A stretch of DNA of 64,000 nt from Solanum dulcamara (Eukaryota > Streptophyta > Magnoliopsida > Solanales > Solanaceae): NCBI RefSeq assembly GCF_947179165.1, contig NC_077242.1, forward strand, positions 52,523,097 to 52,587,096, read 5' to 3'. The position numbers were made by a program, and so were the translations under genes. Position 1 is the first letter of the stretch; each line of letters opens with the position of its first letter. Positions 57,287 to 64,000 of this stretch are shown piece by piece. The notes beneath the pieces were generated by a model. It did no database searches and was not told the origin of the DNA. It saw only the letters and a list, made by a program, of their open reading frames with translations.

Positions 57287-60036
57287 TGTTATGATCCAAT
57301 CCCGTAGGCCATGATTGGGGCCCGACCTGGACACCCATATACATACCTATCAGATATAGTCAAGCTGAACCATGAACAATATGATAACTTACATAAGAAC
57401 TCTAATAGTTCATGATATTTTCATATAATACATCCTTATCATTTGTCTTTTGAGAAGTCACCACTATCATATCATGAAAGGACGCGCAAGACGACAAGGC
57501 TGTCATTATATTTCAATATCCATAGCACATCGTATAGACTCAGCTGAACAAACTTATACACAACCCACACATATGTATATAGACCTCTAAGAGTATCAAG
57601 AGGATCAATACCAAAATCTAGGCTCTAGTATAATGAAGCACTCCAATATAACTCAGTGGAAATCCTAAGCTTGAGGATTCTTGAAATAATTATCTGTACT
57701 TATGGGCATGAAATGCACCCCACCGAAGAGAGGGGGTTAGTACAGAATACATATTGAGTATATACCATACAATTATATCATTATAACATCATATGTATAT
57801 ATATATATATCATACCCGGCCCTCTAGCAAGGGACTCGGTGAATAAAGTAGTATACACTTCACCGTACCGGCCCATTATGGGATTCAGTGTCATAACCAT
57901 ATCATCATAACCTCATATCATCATATACCATACCTGGCCCTCTAGTAAAGTACTCGGTGAATAATATAGTAAAACTGTGCATGACAACAAACCCGGCTCA
58001 AGACTCAGTGAAAGAGGTAATAATAGTATGCAGGAGTAGAATATCATGAACAACAATATACAATTAGATCATCTTCTGAGACTCAATAGAATAAGTAACA
58101 CTCGAATGCCTAAAGTATGAAATTTATTGGCCAAGGCAGTGTAGTTTGCAACAGGTCCGCATCGCGGACCTGGCCATGAGGAATAACCCAAGCAAAATAA
58201 AGAATTTAAACATGAGGTAGTGACATGTAGCAACCAAATTGAAACTTGAACTTAATCTGTGAGGCAATGTGGTCCACGACAAGTCTGCGTCGCGGACTTG
58301 GGATAAGTATCGATCAAAACTAAAGCTTGAATATAATTTGCTAGAAAGTGTGGTCTAGGACAAGTCTGCATTGTGGAACTGGGTGTGGGTAATGCAACAA
58401 GATGATGCGAACAACTATTGTAAGTTAAGGACGCTAATTATGATAAAGTCTATAAAAATAGGGACTTTTATACACCAGCAACTATCCAATATATAGAGGA
58501 TTTGAGGGGCAATAGCTCAATCACATTAAGAACTCTAACATCAAGAATTAAATAAGGATCGTGAATTACATTCGAAATTTATGAATAGAATTACCCTAAA
58601 CTCATATCATTCATCACTTAAATCTAAGGCATTCCAAAAAGAAAAAAGGGATAGCTTTACATACCTTGAACTCTATCTAAATGTCCAACATCTACTTCTC
58701 GAGGTCGTGGGTCTAAAATTAAGATGACATAGGCCACAATTAGATATCCAAATCATTTACTAACTAAGCAAAGTATAAATGAAACATAACAAAATTCGGG
58801 CAGTAATTTCCCTGCAAACGTAATAATCCTCGAAATTCCAATATAGCCACACACTAATTAAAATATCAACAACAAAAATACCAACCATTTCATATCAATA
58901 TAGAATTAAATCTATCCTTAAGTTACTTCCAAAACAGTCCAATATATATTTAGATGTTAATGCTTGTATTCACTCCTTTATTTTCATATATCCATAGTAT
59001 AATTACAACAACAACTACAGCCAATTCTCTGATATTTTATCCCACAAAATAGTTCGTAATAGCCATAAAATAGTCCCCAAAACATCATTGCAAACAACCA
59101 CAAATATTATGCCAAACCGCTCTAAAATATATATAATATCTTCATACACTTTATTCTTTCAAATTTAAGAACAACAACACATCAACAACATCAATAATTA
59201 TTATACATCATAACTCAACTAATTCCATCCATTTAATCCATTCAATATAGCCTCTTAATCCATAAATCTCAACAAAATGACAAACGATTTTATAATGCTA
59301 TTTTCTCCGTTCTAATCCGTTAAAACTCTAAATAAACTTGTTAATAATGAAAAAGGGACTTTGATATTAACTTAAGTATGCAGCAATCATATTAAATCTT
59401 TCTTGGTTAATTTTTATCTCAAATTTAAGGCAACGCGACGTACAACACTTTTTTCTTCATGAGCTTCGAGATTTGGGGATTAGATTTTGGTCAAAATTAA
59501 TGTTTCTCTCTAGGATTCTCCTCTCTTTCTCTCTCTCTAGAATTTTTTTGGTATTATTGGTCTGAAAATAAGGAAGGTAGGATGAAAATATCCCTTAAAG
59601 GGTGTGGGTATTGGACCTGACCCGAGTTGGAGTCGGGTTGGGCTGAATCCACTATTGAGCTCGACCCTTTTTCCTTACAATTTTGATATATCCTTATTCA
59701 AATGTATCATCTCAAACCATGACCTATGGTTGGAAAGATATTTCAATTGTCTACAACTTTTATTTTGAGAGTTATTCCAAATTCCTAAATTCTAATGGGG
59801 TTATGGCCTCCCGAAGTCAGCCTACCCAAAAACATGAGTTTAAGAAAACAATATTTGATGGCTTCTACTTTGATTTGGCCCAAGATTCCTTCTTGTCTTT
59901 AACTTCACATATATTATCCATATAACTTTTCATTTACAACCTAATCATTTCATTTTAAAATTCAAAATTAAAAGTCTTTGGATTTATGTCCGTTAGTTCA
60001 TGAATAGCCCAATGTACAAAAATATGGAATATAACA
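57287..60036 (-). repeat. 5' LTR of T4 (2750 bp)
   Basis: On the minus strand it starts TGTTATATTCCA and ends TTGGATCATAACA, next to the primer site. It aligns with the 3' LTR along most of its length, with the same CCCGGCCC...GACTCGG repeats (57810-58010) and donor-like motif (58649-58667). It differs at about 58105-58415, which carries a CpG word array, where the 3' LTR has an unrelated shorter segment (about 50325-50440). Confidence 0.9.
58140..58385 (-). repeat. GTCCGC/GCGGAC word array in the T4 5' LTR
   Basis: Three related units: GGTCCGCATCGCGGACC (58156-58172), AGTCTGCGTCGCGGACTT (58282-58299) and a decayed form near 58362. Each is a near-perfect palindrome following a GTGTGGT-like lead. 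The 3' LTR lacks them. Confidence 0.8.
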
Positions 60037-63000
60037 ATCATCCAGGGTTATGATACTAGAGTTGGACTTATTTTTCTAGATATGCTAGATTTTGACGTAA
60101 TTATGGTCATGGATTGGTTATTCCCTTAACATGTGTTCTTAGATTTCTACGCCAAGATCATTACCTTAGCCATGCCTGGCATTCCTTTGGTATAATAATA
60201 GGGTGCTTATAGTCACAAACTGATGGGGATTATCTCTTTTATGCGGGCTAGCCGGTTGGTTGGTTCAGGTTGTCTAGCTTACTGGGCCTATGTAGGTGAT
60301 ATCAATAAAGAGGGCCATTTACTTAACTTAGTTCCTATGGTTAGTAATTATGTAGATGTGTTCCCTATGGACCTTTCTGCCTTCCCTTAGAGTGTGATAT
60401 TGATTTTGCCATAGAGTTGGAGCTTATCACCCATCTTATTTCTATTCCACATTACTGGATGGCACCTGTAAAGCTCAAGGATTTTAGTGTTCAGCTTGAG
60501 GACCTCATAGGTAAGGGGCTCATCCGTCTGATAGTGTCCTCTTGGGGTGATCCTATTCTCTTTGTGAAGAAAAAGGATGGGACTATAAGGATGTACATTG
60601 ACTATAGGCTGCTGAACAAGGTGACAATAAAGAACTGTTACACCATGCCTCGAATTGATGACCTATTTGATCAATTTCAGGGAGCTTCAGTGTTTTCTAA
60701 GAGAGACTTGAGGTTCGGTTACCATCAGCTAAGGATTAGGGTAGAAAACATCCCTAAGACTGTATTTAGGACTCGTTATGGCCATTATGAGTTCCTTGTG
60801 ATGTCTTTTGAGCTGACTAATGCCCCTTCCACCTTCATGGAATTGATGACTCAAGTGTTCAGGCTATACTTGATTCTTTTGTCATTGTCTTCATTGATGA
60901 TATATTGCTATACTCGGGGAGCCAAAGTGAGCATGAGTAGCATTTGAGGATAGTGCTCTAGACTTTGAGCCACTTTTGTTAGTGAGGTTCGTAGCTTCAT
61001 CGGGTTAGTGAGTTACTATAGATACTTTATTGAGGGCTTTTCCATTATTCCAGCCCCTTTGACTCGGTTGACTCGCTAGGATGTTCCTTTTTTGTGATTG
61101 AAAGAGTATGAGATGATCACTTAGAAGCTCAAGGAGTTACTTACGACCGCACCTATATTGACTCTTCTAGATAATGGTAAGGGCTTCACAGTATAGTGTG
61201 ATTCATTTGGCATTGGTTTGGGCTATGTATTAATACAGTGAGGCTGGGTTATAGCTTATGCATTGAGGAAGCTTAAGTTGCATGAGTGCAACTATCCCAC
61301 CCATGACTTGGAGTTAGAGGAGGTAGTTTTTGTGCTTAATATCTTGAGGCACTATCTATATGGAGTCTTTTGTGAGATCAACACTGATCACAGGAGCCTT
61401 CAGCACATTATAAGCCAGAGGGATCTTAATTCTAGGCAGCGTCGATAGATTGAGCTCCTAAAGGACTATGACCTCTCTATTCTCTACCATCTGGGCAAGG
61501 TGAATATAGTAGCAGATTCCTTAAGTTGGAAGGTGGCGAGTATTTTTAGTTTATCCTTTTTTGTTTTAGAGCAACCATTGCCTTTGGGATCCAGTCGTTA
61601 GCTAACCGAATGATTCAACTTGATATTTTCGATTCTAGTCGGTATTAGCCCATTTGGGGTTTCAGTTATCTTTGCTAGATTGGATTCGTCATCGTCAGTT
61701 GGAGGATGAGTCTTTGGCGGCACTCAAATAAAGTGTGTTGGCAGGTGATATTGGTCAGGCTAATTTAGATTCTGATAGAGTTTAGAGATTCCCTAGCAGA
61801 TTGTGTGTTTCGAGAGTTGGAGGTGTAATTTAGCTGATTCTTAGTGAGGCCCATGATTCCAAATATTACATCCTTCCGGGCATACCTAAGATGAATCATG
61901 ATTTGAGGCAATACTACTAGTGGAGAGGTATGAGGAGAGACATCTTAGACTTTGTGTCTCATTGTTTGTGTTGCCAATAGGTGAAGGCCAAGCATATGAG
62001 GGCTGCAAGTGAGTGTCATTTACCCATTCTGTAGTGGAAATGAGAGTGTATCACCATGGACATCATTTTGGGTGTGCCTTAAACTTTTAGAGGTATTGAT
62101 AGTATCTGGGTCATAGTGGATAGATTGACCACGTTAGCATACTTCTTTCCCATTCATATTTCCTTCCATGCCATTAGGTTGGCTCTTATCTACATTCAGG
62201 AGGTGGTTAGTCTTCATGGTGTGCATGTATCAATTATTTCAGACAGGGTTCATAGTTCACTTTCAGCTTTTTGAGGGCTTTTTAGGAAAAGTTGGGAACC
62301 TATGTGCACCTTAGCACAATATTTTACTCACAAACTAATGCCAGTCAGAGCGCACTACTCAGGTCCTTGAGGATATGCTGCGAGCCTGTGTTATGGTTTT
62401 TGAGGGTCAGTGGGACAAATTCTTGCCCTTGGAGGATTATTCATAAAACAATAGCTACCACTCTAGTATCCATATGGCCCCGTTTGAGGCCTCATATGGT
62501 AAGTGTTATTTCTCTCCAGTTATTTAGTTTGAGTCTACAAAGCCTAGTCTCTGTGGTATAGATTTGCTTTAGAAGGCCTTGGATTAAGTGAGGGTGATTC
62601 AGGATAGGCTCAAGAAAACTAAGAGGGTGACCAAGTAGTTCTTCGAGTATCACCCATGAAAGGCATGATGAGATTTGTGATGCGGGGTAAGCTCTCCCAG
62701 GTATATAGGGTTGTTTGAGATTTTACAGACAATCAAAAAAGTTGCCTATTAGTTATCCCTACCTCCAGAACTATCAGTTATCCACCTAGTCTTTCATGTT
62801 TAGATGTTGCCCGATATGTTCCAGGTGATTCTCATGTGCTCAAGTATGATTCAGTTGAGTTGGATGATCGCTGACCTTTGTAGAGAAGCCGGTGGCCATT
62901 CTAGCTAAAGATGTCAGGCAGCTACGATCGAGAGCCATTCCTATTATTAAGGTCCATTGGAGGCACCGCCCAGTCAAGGAGGCTACCTAGGACACCGAGA

Positions 63001-63055
63001 AAGAGATAAAGAAACAGTTTCCTGGCCTATTTGAGCCTTCAGGTGCTTCTTGACT
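60037..63055 (+). pseudogene. Family B pol (protease to chromodomain), heavily broken
   Basis: It starts directly at the T4 LTR with protease sequence (LDMLDFDVIMVMDWLFP near 60080; relatives read GIDWL). RT spans 60417-60947 ([59 protein letters not shown] with Gly changed to Glu, and a frameshifted FIDDILLYS near 60890). RNase H ([26 protein letters not shown], 61263-61448), integrase (zinc region near 61860-61985, DRLTT near 62120, SDRVHSSLSA-like sequence near 62245, TNAPFEA-like segment near 62470) and a chromodomain-like tail (PVAILAKDVRQLR near 62895) follow. Many stops, mostly TAG. Confidence 0.82.
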
Positions 63056-63058
63056 ATT

Positions 63059-63076
63059 ACTTTTGCAGACAAAAGT
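63059..63076 (+). promoter_or_regulatory. Hairpin before the second family B 3' LTR
   Basis: ACTTTTG and CAAAAGT form a perfect 7-bp stem around CAGA, ending 19 nt before the LTR start at 63096. Confidence 0.7.
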
Positions 63077-63095
63077 CTAGTTTAGTAGTGGATAT

Positions 63096-63363
63096 TATAA
63101 TGACCCTCCAGGTCATTTTTTCCTTAATTCCTTCTTTTTGTCATTTAGAGAGTTTCTGTAGAGACCCCAAGTCATTTATAACTTATTGGCACTGACAGTT
63201 GGTTTGCCTGGTCAATCTTTTGGGTTTTAGGCCTGTTTCCCTGTTTGGGAGCTTTTGAAATTTGAAAAATTGACTTCAGTCATACATCAGGTAAGTGACC
63301 TTGGAATCGAATTCTAATGGTTCCATAAGCTTCATCATGGCCAAATTAGGTCACGATCGCAAT
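63096..63363 (+). repeat. Family B 3' LTR, first 268 bp only
   Basis: It starts TATAATGACCC, the family B start with TG changed to TA, and matches the first part of the LTRs at 30054 and 36767. It ends where a T4-family LTR begins. Confidence 0.8.
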
Positions 63364-64000
63364 TGTCATGACCCAACCCTGTAGGCCATGACTGGTGCCC
63401 AAATTGGACACTCATATACACTACTGTTATCTATAATCGATCAACACCCATATGATATAAAATTTATATGGATGGAGCATCGTCTCAAAACTGTCACATA
63501 TACATGTACCGAAACCACCTATCTCCTAGAGAGTCACAATTGTCAAAAGATAAGATAGTATAGTGCGTAAGCCGATAAAGCTGTCATTATATGTACGAAC
63601 GTCCCACTATATACATAAACGTGAGCCGATAAGGCTTCCACTACGAATGGAAACGTTCCAAAACATAAGTCATACCAGTACAACTGAATAACATCTATAT
63701 AAAACCCACACATGTGTCTACAGATCTCTAAGAGTATTAATAATAGTATATGATGGGATAGGGCCCCACCATACCCTTAAATAAACAAATATATACATCA
63801 AGAGATTAGTACCAAAAGTCTATGCTCTGAAATGATAGAGCACTCCAAAACAGCTGAGTGAAAATCCTAAGCTGGCGGATCCCCAAAATGATTATCTGTA
63901 CCTATGGGCATGAAACGCAGCCCCCCGAAGAGAAGGGGATCAGTGCAAAATTTGTACCGAGTATATAAAGCATAAAATAAAATAAAAAAGATCACATCTG
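63364..64000 (-). repeat. T4-family LTR, U5 end, continuing beyond the window
   Basis: On the minus strand it ends GGGTCATGACA at 63364. It matches the ends of both T4 LTRs (GTAGGCCATGACTGG, TGGACACTCATATA and the following region) up to the window edge. Whether it is solo or part of an element cannot be seen. Confidence 0.85.

Larger units (their letters stand above)
49240..60036 (-). mobile_element. T4: Ty3/gypsy chromovirus with two LTRs (10.8 kb, minus strand)
   Basis: On the minus strand: 5' LTR (60036-57287), a slightly altered initiator-Met primer site, gag, protease, RT, RNase H, integrase, chromodomain, hairpin, polypurine tract and 3' LTR (52068-49240). It is the only two-LTR element in the window. 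Flanking 5-mers, CCTAT on the left and ATCAT on the right, do not match, and the LTRs differ by a replaced block, so the copy may be recombinant. Coding is broken by stops and frameshifts. Confidence 0.92.

Noticed and set aside
49235..60041. T4 target duplication
   Set aside because: CCTAT and ATCAT do not match, so no duplication is claimed.
1..64000. CRISPR arrays, bacterial operons, rRNA or host protein-coding genes
   Set aside because: Repeats present are LTRs, minisatellites and microsatellites; every recognisable protein belongs to a transposable element.

Overview
This window is plant nuclear DNA made almost entirely of transposable elements; I see no host gene. The evidence is kilobase-scale LTRs bounded by TG...CA, Ty3/gypsy pol proteins with chromodomains, an initiator-Met tRNA primer site, an Athila-type element, a Mutator-like element with spliced introns, AT-rich spacers and TA/CT microsatellites. 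The repeat families look Solanaceae-like (an inference from general familiarity, not a search). All coding copies carry stops or frameshifts.

Layout. 1-5486: 3' part of a Tekay/Del-like chromovirus (T1) with its 3' LTR. 5487-7018: AT-rich spacer. 7019-10340: left part of a Mutator-like element (MULE). 10341-16082: a related chromovirus (T2) with 5' LTR, primer site, gag and pol, cut off in pol. 16083-28113: an Athila-like element lacking its 5' end (pol, a degenerate post-pol ORF, 3' LTR), interrupted at 18026-20411 by a solo LTR of the T2 family with target duplication GTTAC. 28114-38115: family B gypsy debris in both orientations: inverted gag, a collapsed pol, a plus LTR carrying a Mutator-type foldback MITE (31578-32038), a minus LTR and a third partial LTR. 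38159-43495: minus-strand chromovirus T3 (3' LTR plus pol). 43496-48582: AT-rich DNA with two Helitron-like 3' ends and one foldback MITE. 48583-49239: start of another LTR (family D). 49240-60036: minus-strand chromovirus T4 with both LTRs, the only two-LTR element. 60037-63363: family B pol plus the start of its 3' LTR. 63364-64000: start of another T4-family LTR.

The most notable result is a pattern shared across elements. Six elements of several families, both chromovirus and Athila type, have a short hairpin just upstream of the 3' LTR. Its loop is usually AGGA. It ends 18 or 19 nt from the LTR edge in every case, with the polypurine tract in between. Stem sequences differ between families but still pair. 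Other cross-family observations are family-specific arrays of CpG-containing semi-palindromic words in LTRs, a splice-donor-like AGGTATGTAARGCT motif in most chromovirus LTRs, and arrays of exact Pol III B-box matches in two family B LTRs.

All boundaries come from reading the sequence by eye; family names at lineage level rest on recognised protein motifs, and no database was searched.
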